Assembly (NCBI GenBank): GCA_943787225.1
Contig: CALSLP010000002.1
Location: 667,875-731,874 of the forward strand
DNA length: 64,000 nt
Source: an uncultured Alphaproteobacteria bacterium
GTDB taxonomy: Bacteria; Pseudomonadota; Alphaproteobacteria; MPNO01; UBA2964
Direction of reading: 5' to 3'
Of the stretch, positions 41,687 to 50,840 are shown piece after piece (within the stretch, counting starts at the first letter, position 1; every line of letters starts with the position of its first letter). The notes beneath the pieces are model-generated. The model ran no database searches, was not told the DNA's origin, and saw nothing but the letters and a program-made list of their open reading frames with translations. Made by a program: the position numbers and the translations under genes.

Positions 41687-43233
41687 TCCAGCAGCGCCAA
41701 TCCGTCCTCTGGCAGCGCATCACCACGCCACGCAAAATGCCCATCAGGCCGAACCAGCACTAATGGCTTCTTATAGATCGACGCCGCCTCCGCCTGATGA
41801 AGGTCGATAACTTTCAGCGGAACTTGCCTTTGGGCTCCGGCGGTTAGTAATGGCTCAATATCAAAATCTAACGACCCAAACCGAAGCAATACAAAGCCGG
41901 TGCCAAAAAGATCAAGGATTGATTGACCTTCCGCAAGCCAGCAATGCGGGGCTCGCGTCCCGGGCCGGGCTGACGGTGTCAGCAACGCATCACCCTCAAG
42001 CGGTGGCGTTTCATCGGACACGCAGATCGGCGAGTCCTCATAACAAATCTGCGCGCGGTACTGTTCCGGCATACTGAGACGGCGCAGCAATCCAGGATCA
42101 GCATCAACCACATTCCGAAAATCGGTCGCCCCCGGCAAAGCTGAAATAGCGTTAAAGGTTTTGGTCGACAGCTCAACAAAATGGTTAGCAAGCGGGTGGC
42201 ACTCAGCCTCATACGATTCGAGCAGTCGTTCCCCGCCCCACCCGTCATAAACAGCCGCAAGCTTCCAGGCGAGATTGACCGCTTCACACATGCCGGTATG
42301 CATCCCGGCACCACAGGTCGGTGACATTTCATGCGCCGCGTCCCCGGCGATAAACACGCGATCTCGTCGATAGGACTGCGCCAGAATATCGCGGCGCTGC
42401 CAGGAGGTGACATCCAAAACCTCGAACGCAAAATCACGCCCGGCGAGTTTTCGCAAATAGCTGACACCGGTCATATCGGGCGTCGCATCGTGAAACACCG
42501 AAAGCCGCCACAGGTCTTTACTATTGATCGCAATGGCTTCCGCCCAGCAACCGTCATCATCAAAGCAACGGAAAAAGCGCGCCCAGCCCTCATCCTGCAT
42601 GGTGATAAATTCGGCAGACCGGGAGAACACATTGACACTGGTCGCGATCGGCCCCAGCCCATCCAGCGCAATACCCAGCTGGCGACGGACTGTGCCACCG
42701 GCGCCGTCACAGCCGATAAGATAATCCGCCGCAATCGTCATTTCTGTACCCTCCACATCGCTGACAACGGCCTGCACACCCGATGCGTCCTGCTCAAAAG
42801 ACTCAAGCTTTATGCCATAGCGGATCGAAACCCCCGGCACCGATTTCGCCTTCGCCGCTACGATGAAGTCAAAATAAATCTGCGGACAAACCGCGCCGCC
42901 CTCGGGCGAATAATCGAGTTTGCCCACCCGGTCGTCATAGGACGGTACCCTGAGACGAGCGAGTTCCTCCCCGATCATGGTAGAGACATAAACAAAGTCA
43001 CTGGGATAGTTCCGCGGCCACACGGCATCGCGGACGGTGTCAGCAATCCCCCAGCGCCGACAGAACTCCATGCCGCGCGCGCTGACGCTGCTCATCCGAG
43101 GCACCCGCAAAACCCCATCACCACGTTCGACAATGGTGCATTCCACACCGCGCAAACCAAGCTCAATAGCAAGGGTCAGGCCAACCGGCCCGGCGCCGAC
43201 GATCAGAACCTGTGTCGCATTTCTGTCACTCAT
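41668..43233 (-). CDS. Class A FAD-dependent aromatic monooxygenase (PheA/TfdB/MhpA type)
   Basis: Length 521 residues, complete. The FAD-binding GxGxxG motif is VLIVGAGPVGLTLAIELG at residues 9-26, the DG motif is YLIGCDGAGGTVRRQLG, and the GD motif is RVFIAGDAAHEMSPTCGAGM; a thioredoxin-like C-terminal domain ends the protein. These enzymes hydroxylate phenols using NAD(P)H and O2 without a partner. It fits directly upstream of the extradiol dioxygenase step in phenol or hydroxyphenylpropionate breakdown. It is divergent from the SUMF1-domain gene. Confidence 0.93.
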   Translation of the reverse strand: MSDRNATQVLIVGAGPVGLTLAIELGLRGVECTIVERGDGVLRVPRMSSVSARGMEFCRRWGIADTVRDAVWPRNYPSDFVYVSTMIGEELARLRVPSYDDRVGKLDYSPEGGAVCPQIYFDFIVAAKAKSVPGVSIRYGIKLESFEQDASGVQAVVSDVEGTEMTIAADYLIGCDGAGGTVRRQLGIALDGLGPIATSVNVFSRSAEFITMQDEGWARFFRCFDDDGCWAEAIAINSKDLWRLSVFHDATPDMTGVSYLRKLAGRDFAFEVLDVTSWQRRDILAQSYRRDRVFIAGDAAHEMSPTCGAGMHTGMCEAVNLAWKLAAVYDGWGGERLLESYEAECHPLANHFVELSTKTFNAISALPGATDFRNVVDADPGLLRRLSMPEQYRAQICYEDSPICVSDETPPLEGDALLTPSARPGTRAPHCWLAEGQSILDLFGTGFVLLRFGSLDFDIEPLLTAGAQRQVPLKVIDLHQAEAASIYKKPLVLVRPDGHFAWRGDALPEDGLALLDYVCGA

Positions 43234-43362
43234 TGCCTGAGAATATCCTTACAGTCTGAGCAAACATGCTATCAGGGGATATCAGGCTGTTCTATAAGGG
43301 GACGCCTGTTTCAACAGGATCTAATATGTCCAACATCTGACTGTTTAGGAGGGTTACGACCC

Positions 43363-44121
43363 GTGAGAATTCCGTTTCGAGCCGTCATTATTATGCTGTG
43401 CGTCGTCCTTGCCGCGCCGGGCGCTCTTGCCGCGAGTCCAATCGGTGAGATGCAAGCCTTGGGCGCTTTCGCCATTGACCGCACCGAGGTGACCGTCGGC
43501 CAATTCCGACACTTTACCAAAGCCACAGGCACAAAAACATTTGCCGAAAAGAAGGGGAGCGGACTGGTCTATGGTGCGGGCTGGGAACAAAAATCCGGTT
43601 GGGGCTGGCGCACCCCGTATGGCAAACCCGCCAGTGATAACGAACCTGCCGTCCATATCAACTATGACGAGGCGCACGCCTATTGCCGCTGGGCGGGCAA
43701 ACGGCTGCCGACCGACGCCGAATGGACACAAGCTGCCTATCAGGAATCTCGGAATGATCCCTCACCGCCTTTCGTAAAAGGCCAGACCTATCCCTATCCG
43801 ACCGGCACCTCACCAATAGGGGCAAACTGCCTCAATGATTGCGGCCCAACGCCAGCGCTGGATCATTCAAAAGTCCTCGACCAAGGCCTCGGCCACGCCC
43901 CGGCCGGAACAACCAAACCCGGCGTGAACGGTCTCTATGATATGGGCGCCAATGTCTGGGAATGGATTGATACCGGCGCTGCCGATAGTGCCAATAAGGG
44001 CACCCGTGGCGGCTCCTGGTGGTATGGCGCATCTCAGATGCGCCGTGACAGTGAGGCCTCCAAACCGCGTGACATGTCGGTCGTCTATGTCGGATTCCGC
44101 TGCGCCAAAGACCTGCCCTGA
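43363..44121 (+). CDS. Exported SUMF1/formylglycine-generating-enzyme-domain protein
   Basis: The GTG start at 43363 is chosen because AGGAGG stands ten bases before it and a signal peptide follows at once (FRAVIIMLCVVLAAPGALAA). The mature part, about 225 residues, is an FGE-sulfatase fold: FAIDRTEVTVGQFRHF, HINYDEAHAYCRWAGKRLPT, DAEWTQAAY, GLYDMGANVWEWI, RGGSWW and VGFRCAKD. The catalytic cysteine pair of true formylglycine-generating enzymes is not evident, and no sulfatase gene is nearby, so a structural or other periplasmic role is as likely. The GMC oxidoreductase follows 69 bases later. Confidence 0.88.
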   Translation: MRIPFRAVIIMLCVVLAAPGALAASPIGEMQALGAFAIDRTEVTVGQFRHFTKATGTKTFAEKKGSGLVYGAGWEQKSGWGWRTPYGKPASDNEPAVHINYDEAHAYCRWAGKRLPTDAEWTQAAYQESRNDPSPPFVKGQTYPYPTGTSPIGANCLNDCGPTPALDHSKVLDQGLGHAPAGTTKPGVNGLYDMGANVWEWIDTGAADSANKGTRGGSWWYGASQMRRDSEASKPRDMSVVYVGFRCAKDLP

Positions 44122-44190
44122 TTGGACGTTGAGACGGCTTCGCGGTACCGTTCCGCCACAGGGAGAAACCAACAAGAAAAGCGGACGAAA

Positions 44191-45906
44191 ATGGCTGAGT
44201 TTGAAAACCAGAAATTTGATTATGTAATTGTCGGCGGCGGGTCAGCCGGCTGTGTTGTTGCCAGCCGTTTAAGCGAACGCTCGCAGAACAATGTCCTGCT
44301 GCTGGAGGCCGGTGAGGATTTCATCCCCGGCACCGAGCCGATGGAAATTCGCGATACCTTTGCCGGCACCGCCCACAGCAACCCGCGCTTTACCTGGCTG
44401 GGCCAGACCGTCGCCTGGGGCCCGCGACCCAGCAACGCCCCGGATACGCGCAAGCGGGTCCGCTATGCCCAGGGCCGGGTGATCGGCGGTGGTTCCTCCG
44501 TCAACGGCATGATCTCAATCCGCGGCGTACCGACCGATTATGATGGCTGGGTCGAACGCGGTGCCAAAGGCTGGGGCTGGGACGACGTGCTGCCCTATTT
44601 CAAAAAACAGGAAACCGATATCGACTTCGACGGTCCCCTCCATGGCCAGGATGGCCCGATGGCCGTACGCCGCATTTTTGAAGACCGCTGGCCGGGCTTC
44701 ACCAAGGGCTTTGTCGAGGCTGCCAGAGAAGATGGCTGGCATGATCTGAAAGACAAGAACGCGGTGTTTGGTGATGGCTATTTCCCAATCGCGGTTGCCA
44801 ATCAGGAGGGACGCCGCACCTCAACGGCGACGGCCTATCTAACGACCGAAGTGCGGGCACGACCCAACTTTAATATTCTCGGTGAGTCGCGGGTCGAGAA
44901 AGTTCTGTTCTCCGGCACCAAGGCCACCGGCGTTCGGGTTCACCGCCGTGGTGAAGTTTTCGATATTCAGGCCAATGAAGTCATCGTCAGCGCCGGCGCC
45001 CTGCAATCGCCCGCCTTGCTGCTGCGCTCAGGTGTCGGACCCGCGGCAGAACTCACGGAAAGCGGCATTGATATCGTGGCCAACCGGGCCGGGGTCGGCA
45101 AACATCTGATGGAACATCCCGGTGTCAATTTTGGCTGCTATATGAAAAAGGACTCGCGGCTGCCGCCTGATCTGCGCCTGCCAATGTATGCCGGAATGCG
45201 CTGGTCATCCGGTGTCGAGGGCTGCCCGGCGGGTGACATGTATATGATCCCGATGAACAAATCGTTCTGGCACGCGGTCGGCGAGCGGGTCGGGCTGATG
45301 ATGCTGTGGGTCAATAAATCATATTCAACCGGCGAGGTACGGCTGAACGCTAGCGACCCGATGGGTGTACCGGAGGTTGATTTCAACATGTGTTCCGATG
45401 AGCGAGATCTCGAACGGCTCAAGATCGGAACCCGTTTCATGGCCAAGCTGTGCGAGAAGCACGGACTGCAGGACAAGCTGCACGACGTTTTCCCGATCAG
45501 CTATAGCGACCGGGCGCGGCGCTATGCCGTCTATAACACCGCCAATAAATTCCAGACCTGGGTTGGTGGGCAGGCAATGGATATGTCCGGCCCGCTACGG
45601 CGCTGGGTCATCCGCAACTTTATCTCCGACGGGTTGACGGTCAGGGACATTCTCGAAGACGACGACACCATGACCCAGTGGATACAGAAAACCGTGCTCG
45701 GCCATTTCCACGCCTCCTGCTCAAACCGCATGGGCGCGCCAGATGACCCCGGTGCAGTCACCGACCCGTCTGCGCGGGTCTATGGCGTCGAGGGACTACG
45801 CGTCGCCGATGCCTCGATCATGCCAGCCGTGCCCTGCGCCAATACCAACTTCCCGACCATCATGGTTGGGGAGAAAGTCGCTGGGACGATACTGGCGGAA
45901 AGTTAG
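44191..45906 (+). CDS. GMC-family FAD oxidoreductase, paralogue of the one at 3.6-5.4 kb
   Basis: These 571 residues hold the family motifs in order: YVIVGGGSAGCVVASRL, GRVIGGGSSVNGM, VIVSAGALQSPALLLRSGVG, then GHFHASCSNRMG with the catalytic histidine and the CANTNFPTIMVGEKVAG tail. Blocks such as GWDDVLPYFKK, GDGYFPI and LMEHPGVNFG are shared with the first GMC protein, marking a duplication. It is the first gene of a tight plus-strand run with two aldolase-fold genes and an AroE-like gene, which suggests an alcohol-to-ketone step feeding those enzymes (inference). Confidence 0.93.
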   Translation: MAEFENQKFDYVIVGGGSAGCVVASRLSERSQNNVLLLEAGEDFIPGTEPMEIRDTFAGTAHSNPRFTWLGQTVAWGPRPSNAPDTRKRVRYAQGRVIGGGSSVNGMISIRGVPTDYDGWVERGAKGWGWDDVLPYFKKQETDIDFDGPLHGQDGPMAVRRIFEDRWPGFTKGFVEAAREDGWHDLKDKNAVFGDGYFPIAVANQEGRRTSTATAYLTTEVRARPNFNILGESRVEKVLFSGTKATGVRVHRRGEVFDIQANEVIVSAGALQSPALLLRSGVGPAAELTESGIDIVANRAGVGKHLMEHPGVNFGCYMKKDSRLPPDLRLPMYAGMRWSSGVEGCPAGDMYMIPMNKSFWHAVGERVGLMMLWVNKSYSTGEVRLNASDPMGVPEVDFNMCSDERDLERLKIGTRFMAKLCEKHGLQDKLHDVFPISYSDRARRYAVYNTANKFQTWVGGQAMDMSGPLRRWVIRNFISDGLTVRDILEDDDTMTQWIQKTVLGHFHASCSNRMGAPDDPGAVTDPSARVYGVEGLRVADASIMPAVPCANTNFPTIMVGEKVAGTILAES

Positions 45907-45983
45907 GCAAAAACACTTGGCCCCTCCGGGCATTCGCTGCTACGTAATTGCCAACAAACAAAACTCTCAGGGATGAATTCACG

Positions 45984-46730
45984 ATGAGCGAAGAACCGAA
46001 ATCTGGCGGGCCGGTATCCGAGGAATTTTTGGCCGATCTGGCGGCAGCGAGCCGTATTCTGGCGGCGCGCGGTGTGGTCGATGCTTTTGGTCATGTGTCG
46101 CAGCGGCACCCCGATGCCGCGGACCGCTATTTTATGTGCCGCGCCAAGGCTCCGGCGCTCGCCGTACCGGAAGACATCATTGAATATGATCTCGACAGCA
46201 ATCCGGTGAATGCCGACGGCCGCGGCAGCTTTCTGGAGCGCTTTATCCATGGCAAGATTTTCAAGGCGCGGCCCGACCTCAACTCGGTGGTGCATAGCCA
46301 TTCGCCCTCAGTCATCCCGTTCGGGCTCGTCGATACCAAAATTCAGGCGATGTTCCATAACGCAGCGTTTCTCGCGGCGGGCGTGCCAGTGTTTGATATC
46401 AGCAAGAAATATGGTGCGACCGATATGCTGGTCAGTGACAATGACAAGGGTGAAACCTTTGCCGAATGTCTGGCGGACAAAGATGTCGCGCTGATGCGGG
46501 CGCATGGCTCGGTTGCCTGTGGCGCTACCTTGCAGCTGGCGGTGTTCCGCGCGGTGTTTACCGAGGTAAACTCGCGGGTGCAGCACTGGACGATGGACCT
46601 CGCCAATGGCGGGCCGATTGCCGCGCTGGATGAAGAGGAAGGCCGCTTGGCCGATGTGCCGAATAATGGTGCCTGTATGCGCGCCTGGGATTTATGGCGC
46701 CGCGAGATTCGCGCCGAGACAAATTGGTGA
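45984..46730 (+). CDS. Class II aldolase/adducin-domain protein
   Basis: About 248 residues. Zinc-binding histidines are in VVHSHSPSVIPFG and the late MRAHGSVACG, and HVSQRHPDAADRYFM is typical of the fold near the N-terminus. The ATG at 45984 is taken as the start; the frame extends upstream only to a TTG with no ribosome site. It lies 77 bases after the GMC gene and 20 bases before a second, related aldolase-fold gene. Aldol cleavage or decarboxylation of a GMC product is a reasonable but unproven role. Confidence 0.9.
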   Translation: MSEEPKSGGPVSEEFLADLAAASRILAARGVVDAFGHVSQRHPDAADRYFMCRAKAPALAVPEDIIEYDLDSNPVNADGRGSFLERFIHGKIFKARPDLNSVVHSHSPSVIPFGLVDTKIQAMFHNAAFLAAGVPVFDISKKYGATDMLVSDNDKGETFAECLADKDVALMRAHGSVACGATLQLAVFRAVFTEVNSRVQHWTMDLANGGPIAALDEEEGRLADVPNNGACMRAWDLWRREIRAETNW

Positions 46731-46750
46731 TTTGAGGAAGGAATATCCCC

Positions 46751-47431
46751 ATGAGTGATTTAGACGAACAGAAACAGCAGCTGGTGCAATGCATCCGGAT
46801 GCTCGAGCGCGGCGGGATTGTTGATTATAACGGCCATGCCAGTATACGCCTTCCCGGCGATCAAATTTTAATCAATATCGGCAATCGCACGCGCAGCACG
46901 CTGACGGTTGATGATCTCTGCATTATCGATTTTGACGGCAATGTGATCGAGGGCGATGGCAAGCCGCCGCTGGAGTTTCACCTCCACGCCGGTGTCTATA
47001 AAGCGCGCCCGGAAGCTGGTGGTGTTATTCACTGCCACCCGAAATGGTCGACCGTCCTGTCGACCGCGGGCCAAGAATATTTGCCGGTCTATGCCCAGGG
47101 ATCGCTGGTCTATCCGCTGCCGGTGCTCGATTCGCCGGATTCGATCAACAATATCAAAATGGCAACGGCGCTGACCGACACACTCGGCGACCGGCCGGCA
47201 GCACTGATGAAAGCACATGGCGCGGTAACGCTTGGCGAGACCATCATCGATGCCTTCGTGTTGATGAACTATCTCGAAGATAATGCCGAGCGCCAGTATA
47301 TGGCGGCCCAGATTGGCACGCCCTACTCGTTCACCCAGGCAGAGCTCGATTTATGCCGTGAAAAATTGTGGACGCCGGGCCTGTTCCAGCGCACCTGGGA
47401 TCATTTCAGCGCCAAGATGGCCGAGAGCTAA
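46751..47431 (+). CDS. Class II aldolase/adducin-domain protein (second of the pair)
   Basis: These 226 residues share fold and zinc motifs with the preceding gene (GGVIHCHPKWSTVL and MKAHGAVTLGE) but the two are not close duplicates. HASIRLPGDQILIN near the N-terminus is the substrate-loop region. GGAAGGAA precedes the ATG. Its last 15 bases are repeated in tandem just past the stop codon. It is followed by the AroE-like gene. Confidence 0.9.
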   Translation: MSDLDEQKQQLVQCIRMLERGGIVDYNGHASIRLPGDQILINIGNRTRSTLTVDDLCIIDFDGNVIEGDGKPPLEFHLHAGVYKARPEAGGVIHCHPKWSTVLSTAGQEYLPVYAQGSLVYPLPVLDSPDSINNIKMATALTDTLGDRPAALMKAHGAVTLGETIIDAFVLMNYLEDNAERQYMAAQIGTPYSFTQAELDLCREKLWTPGLFQRTWDHFSAKMAES

Positions 47432-47448
47432 TATGGCCGAGAGCTAAT
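47417..47448 (+). repeat. 16-bp tandem duplication across a stop codon
   Basis: ATGGCCGAGAGCTAAT occurs twice without a gap. The first copy supplies the last codons and stop of the aldolase-fold gene; the second places the same Met-Ala-Glu-Ser-stop after it. The duplication is exact, so it is recent or an assembly artefact, and it leaves the protein unchanged. Confidence 0.9.
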
Positions 47449-47468
47449 AGAGAGAGTCTGAGACCAAG

Positions 47469-48320
47469 ATGGCACACCCCGATAAATTTCTAATGGCTGG
47501 CGTTATGGGCTGGCCGGTGATGCATTCGCGCTCGCCAATGATGCATAATTACTGGATGGAGCAACAAGGGCTGGCCGGGACTTATGTGTTCCTGGAGATC
47601 AAACCCGGTGAGCTGGAACCCGCCCTGAGAGCATTACATCCGTTAGGGTTTTCGGGCTGCAACCTGACCATCCCGCATAAGCTGGATGCCATGACCATCG
47701 TCGATGAGGTTGATGACACCGCCAAAAAGATCGGTGCCATCAGCTGCGTCGTGGTGCGCGAAGACGGCTCGCTGTTCGGAACCAATAATGACTGGCTGGG
47801 ATTTCTCGGCAATTTGAAACATCAGCAACCCGACTGGCGGGCCGATGCCGGACCCTGCACGGTCATCGGTGCTGGCGGTGGTGGCCGAGCGGTGATTTAC
47901 GGATTGTTGCAGGAAGGCGCCAAGGAATTGCGGCTGGTTAATCGCACCCAGGCCAAAGCCGAGAAAATCGCCGAGGAATATGGCGGGCCGATCACCGTCT
48001 ACCCCTGGGAAGAACGCCATGCACTGCTCGAAGGCGCGACGACGGTCGTCAATGTCACCAATCAAGGCATGGTTGGCGAAGCCGCCCTCGATATAAACCT
48101 CGACAAGCTGTCGTCAACTGCCCTTGTCGCCGACATCATCTACACGCCGCTGGAATCACCGTTCCTTGCCGCCGCCGCCGAGCGGCAAAACAAAACCGTC
48201 AACGGGCTCGGCATGTTGCTGTTTCAGGGTCCACCGGCCTGGAAGCGCTGGTTCGGCGTCGAACCCACCGTCACCGACGAATTGAGGGCGATGATGGAGA
48301 AAAGCATCCTCGCGGATTAA
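47469..48320 (+). CDS. Shikimate/quinate dehydrogenase-like protein (AroE family)
   Basis: This 283-residue protein has the AroE architecture: substrate domain GVMGWPVMHSRSPMMHNYW and GCNLTIPHKLDAM (catalytic Lys), then the NADP-binding loop VIGAGGGGRAVIYGL with NRTQAKAEKI, and the final NGLGMLLFQG. Shikimate dehydrogenase reduces 3-dehydroshikimate; related catabolic enzymes oxidise quinate or shikimate. Its place behind the GMC and aldolase-fold genes favours a catabolic isozyme over the housekeeping aroE, but no biosynthetic copy can be seen here for comparison. Confidence 0.9.
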   Translation: MAHPDKFLMAGVMGWPVMHSRSPMMHNYWMEQQGLAGTYVFLEIKPGELEPALRALHPLGFSGCNLTIPHKLDAMTIVDEVDDTAKKIGAISCVVVREDGSLFGTNNDWLGFLGNLKHQQPDWRADAGPCTVIGAGGGGRAVIYGLLQEGAKELRLVNRTQAKAEKIAEEYGGPITVYPWEERHALLEGATTVVNVTNQGMVGEAALDINLDKLSSTALVADIIYTPLESPFLAAAAERQNKTVNGLGMLLFQGPPAWKRWFGVEPTVTDELRAMMEKSILAD

Positions 48321-48412
48321 GGCGTTATCCTGTTTAACTATACCCGGCTCGGCTATAACGCTAAACATCACCGTGAAATTTAGCGGCAACACTTTTGCGC
48401 ATCGGAACCCAC

Positions 48413-48655
48413 ATGAAGATCATCGCCCTTAACCTGCCCCGCGACCTCAGCGAAGATGAATTTGGCGAGTTGTTCAAAGCGCATGGCAGCGTTGAGTCAT
48501 GCGACCTCGTGATGGATGCGAATACCGGCATATCAAAAGGCTTTGGCTTTGTTGAAATGCCGACGGAAGAAGAAGCAGAGGCCGCCATTGCCGCCCTGCA
48601 CGGCACCAAAATCAATAAGAGCAAGATTAGGGTAAAGCCGTCGACACAGAATTAG
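48413..48655 (+). CDS. Small RRM-domain RNA-binding protein
   Basis: Eighty residues form a single RNA recognition motif: RNP2 is IIALNL at residues 3-8 and RNP1 is KGFGFVEM near residue 42. Such stand-alone RRM proteins occur in cyanobacteria and some Proteobacteria and are thought to act on RNA under cold or stress; the target here is unknown. The ATG at 48413 is preferred to one six codons upstream because the domain begins right after it. Confidence 0.9.
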   Translation: MKIIALNLPRDLSEDEFGELFKAHGSVESCDLVMDANTGISKGFGFVEMPTEEEAEAAIAALHGTKINKSKIRVKPSTQN

Positions 48656-48699
48656 GAGCGCCCACGTCCTGATTGCTCCAAGAGAAAAGGAGACATGCA

Positions 48700-50244
48700 A
48701 TGACGGAACGAGACACGCTACAGAAACTGATTGATAGTGGCACTGTTGCCACGGCTCTGCGTCAGGGCTCCTCTGCCCGACACGCCATCACGGCGCTGCA
48801 AACAATTTTGCATTGGCTGGGTTTCGATAAAGAACTCAATTGGAAAAAATACGGCGCCGACGGTGATTATGGCCGCGCGACGACATCCGCTGTCGCGGCC
48901 TTTGCCAAGCGCAACGGGAGCACAGCCATTGGAAAGCGTATTCCGGCCCCGCTGGCTGAAAAGATCATCGCGCGGTTCGACATGCTCGACGAACTCAAAC
49001 AGCTGGCTGAGGATGTCGACGGAAAGAGCGTCGAGAAGCACTATAAGCGAGGCAGTGCTGACAAGATGCGAGGCACGGTCCTGCAAGAGCTTCTTCACGA
49101 GTTAGGTTTTACGGCAGAACTCAACTGGGCCCGGTTCGGCGCTGATGGGGATTATGGTCGATCCACTGCGGCGGCCGTCGCCGCTTATGGCCGACAGCAG
49201 GGCATCGCAGTAGATGGTAATAATTTATCCCTGCAGCTGGCCAAAAACATCATCGCAGAGTTGAGCCCCTTTTACGGCCCTGGCTGGCACACACCGGTTC
49301 ATATCCCGACACCGGCACCGGGGTCCCTGAGCATTAAATCAGTGGTCGGCAAGAAGAACCGCCAATTCGTCGAAGTCTCCGACGGACGCCAGACCAAGCG
49401 GTTCGGTAAATATCGTAAAGGCTTATTCACATCGGGCAGTCAAAAGCCCGCCGATTTCGTCACAACACAGGCAGACAAATTACGCGCGGCCAACATGACC
49501 GCTTCGGAGATCAACGTCATGATCGCCGTGGCAGAGAACGAGGGGAACCTCGATGCCATCAACACCTGGGATAATGCGTTCCTGTCCTTTGGTCTGTTTC
49601 AATGGACGGCAGGGCAGGGAAATGCCAAAGGCGAACTGCCGGCCCTGTTGGCAAGAATCAAGGATGAGACTCCTGATCTGTTTGAGCAATATTTCGGTCA
49701 GCACGGACTCGACGTCGTCGACGCCACTGCGGGGCTTATCCATGGCTGCTTTTCTCTGCACGGTGCCAAGATCAAGACAGCCGCTGCTAAAGATCAATTA
49801 CGGCAGGCACCATGGGCATTCCGTTTCTGGCTTGCCGGTCAGGACCCTGCGGTTCAAGCGATTGAAATTAAACACGCCCTGAGCCGACTCGATCAATTCT
49901 ACACCTCTGAGCGGTATAAAGTCGCTGACACGTTTTTTGTCTCTGACCTTGTAACGTCAGAATACGGCGTCGGGCTCATTCTCGATAACCATGTTAACCG
50001 ACCAGCCTATGTCCGCCGCTGTCTGGCCAAAGCGCTTGAGGAGACAGGGCTCAGCAACCCTGCGGCGTGGGGCACTGAAGAAGAAGCCCGCCTTATTGCG
50101 GCATATATAAAAATCCGGACAACTTACGGAAATTCTCCGATGACCGACGCTGACAAACGGGCCCGCGTCACAAAGAAGTATTTAACAAAGGGCACCATTT
50201 CCGACAGCCGCGACTCCTTCAAACGCTCCAGATCAGGCACCTAG
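48700..50244 (+). CDS. Protein with two peptidoglycan-binding repeats and a lysozyme-like region
   Basis: The protein is 514 residues long. Two homologous N-terminal repeats (residues about 15-85 and 115-180) each contain a helix pair and the sequence GADGDYGR, as in PG_binding-1 domains. After a Pro-rich linker (PVHIPTPAPGSLS) comes a region with AVAENEGNLDAINTWDNAF and SFGLFQWTAGQG, where the Glu and following G/F/Q pattern resemble goose-lysozyme or transglycosylase folds. No signal peptide is seen, so it could be a phage- or effector-type wall-lytic enzyme exported otherwise. The ATG has AGGAG seven bases upstream. The catalytic assignment is tentative. Confidence 0.75.
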   Translation: MTERDTLQKLIDSGTVATALRQGSSARHAITALQTILHWLGFDKELNWKKYGADGDYGRATTSAVAAFAKRNGSTAIGKRIPAPLAEKIIARFDMLDELKQLAEDVDGKSVEKHYKRGSADKMRGTVLQELLHELGFTAELNWARFGADGDYGRSTAAAVAAYGRQQGIAVDGNNLSLQLAKNIIAELSPFYGPGWHTPVHIPTPAPGSLSIKSVVGKKNRQFVEVSDGRQTKRFGKYRKGLFTSGSQKPADFVTTQADKLRAANMTASEINVMIAVAENEGNLDAINTWDNAFLSFGLFQWTAGQGNAKGELPALLARIKDETPDLFEQYFGQHGLDVVDATAGLIHGCFSLHGAKIKTAAAKDQLRQAPWAFRFWLAGQDPAVQAIEIKHALSRLDQFYTSERYKVADTFFVSDLVTSEYGVGLILDNHVNRPAYVRRCLAKALEETGLSNPAAWGTEEEARLIAAYIKIRTTYGNSPMTDADKRARVTKKYLTKGTISDSRDSFKRSRSGT

Positions 50245-50257
50245 CAGATAAAGTTTT

Positions 50258-50713
50258 TTAGGCAGCAACCTGCCATTGGCTAATGGTCACCGGATGCATC
50301 GCATAGATGGCTTCGTATTCAATCTCAAACGCTTCGCGCACCGGAATTCCTTCCGCTTCGGCTCGGTCATCGGCCAGATCCGCCGCGACTTTGCGTGCGT
50401 GCTCGTCACGTTCTGCTTCGGTCCAGCACCGATAAAGCGGCCATTGTTCGGAAAATTCATTGACCCATTCGCAACCCGTCATTTCCGACAGCAGTAAATA
50501 AACCAGGTGATCCCGGGTATCACCCAGCAATGTCGCCCCGCGGATAAAACCTTCATCATCGGTTGATGCTAGAAAATCCATGCCGCTTGCCTGGTCGCGA
50601 ATAAGGCAACCGCGATGGCTCAGTTCAATCTCCAGCGGAAAGGCCCGCTGGCTGTTCCAGGCATAGAGCTGGCTGACGGGGATCTTCCGGGTCGGCAAAA
50701 AGTCGGTATGCAT
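50258..50713 (-). CDS. Hypothetical protein, 151 residues
   Basis: I do not recognise this protein. It is soluble, acidic near the C-terminus (AERDEHARKVAADLADDRAE) and has no signal peptide or membrane segment. It is divergent from the WYL regulator with a 127-base intergenic region between them, so it may be the regulator's target. Base composition and codon use look like the chromosome backbone. Confidence 0.7.
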   Translation of the reverse strand: MHTDFLPTRKIPVSQLYAWNSQRAFPLEIELSHRGCLIRDQASGMDFLASTDDEGFIRGATLLGDTRDHLVYLLLSEMTGCEWVNEFSEQWPLYRCWTEAERDEHARKVAADLADDRAEAEGIPVREAFEIEYEAIYAMHPVTISQWQVAA

Positions 50714-50840
50714 AATCTTCTCCTACTACTGTGGTGGCTTATTGCGCGTTCTGCTTGGCCACCGTTTATCTGATGACTGAAGGATACCCTTCTTATTCGT
50801 CATTTTTTGGGGTATAAAAATACGTTATGGAGGAAGACCG

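Noticed and set aside
42331..43362. Long plus-strand frame running into the SUMF1-domain gene
   Set aside because: This part is antisense to the well-supported FAD monooxygenase; the signal peptide and AGGAGG site place the true start at GTG 43363.
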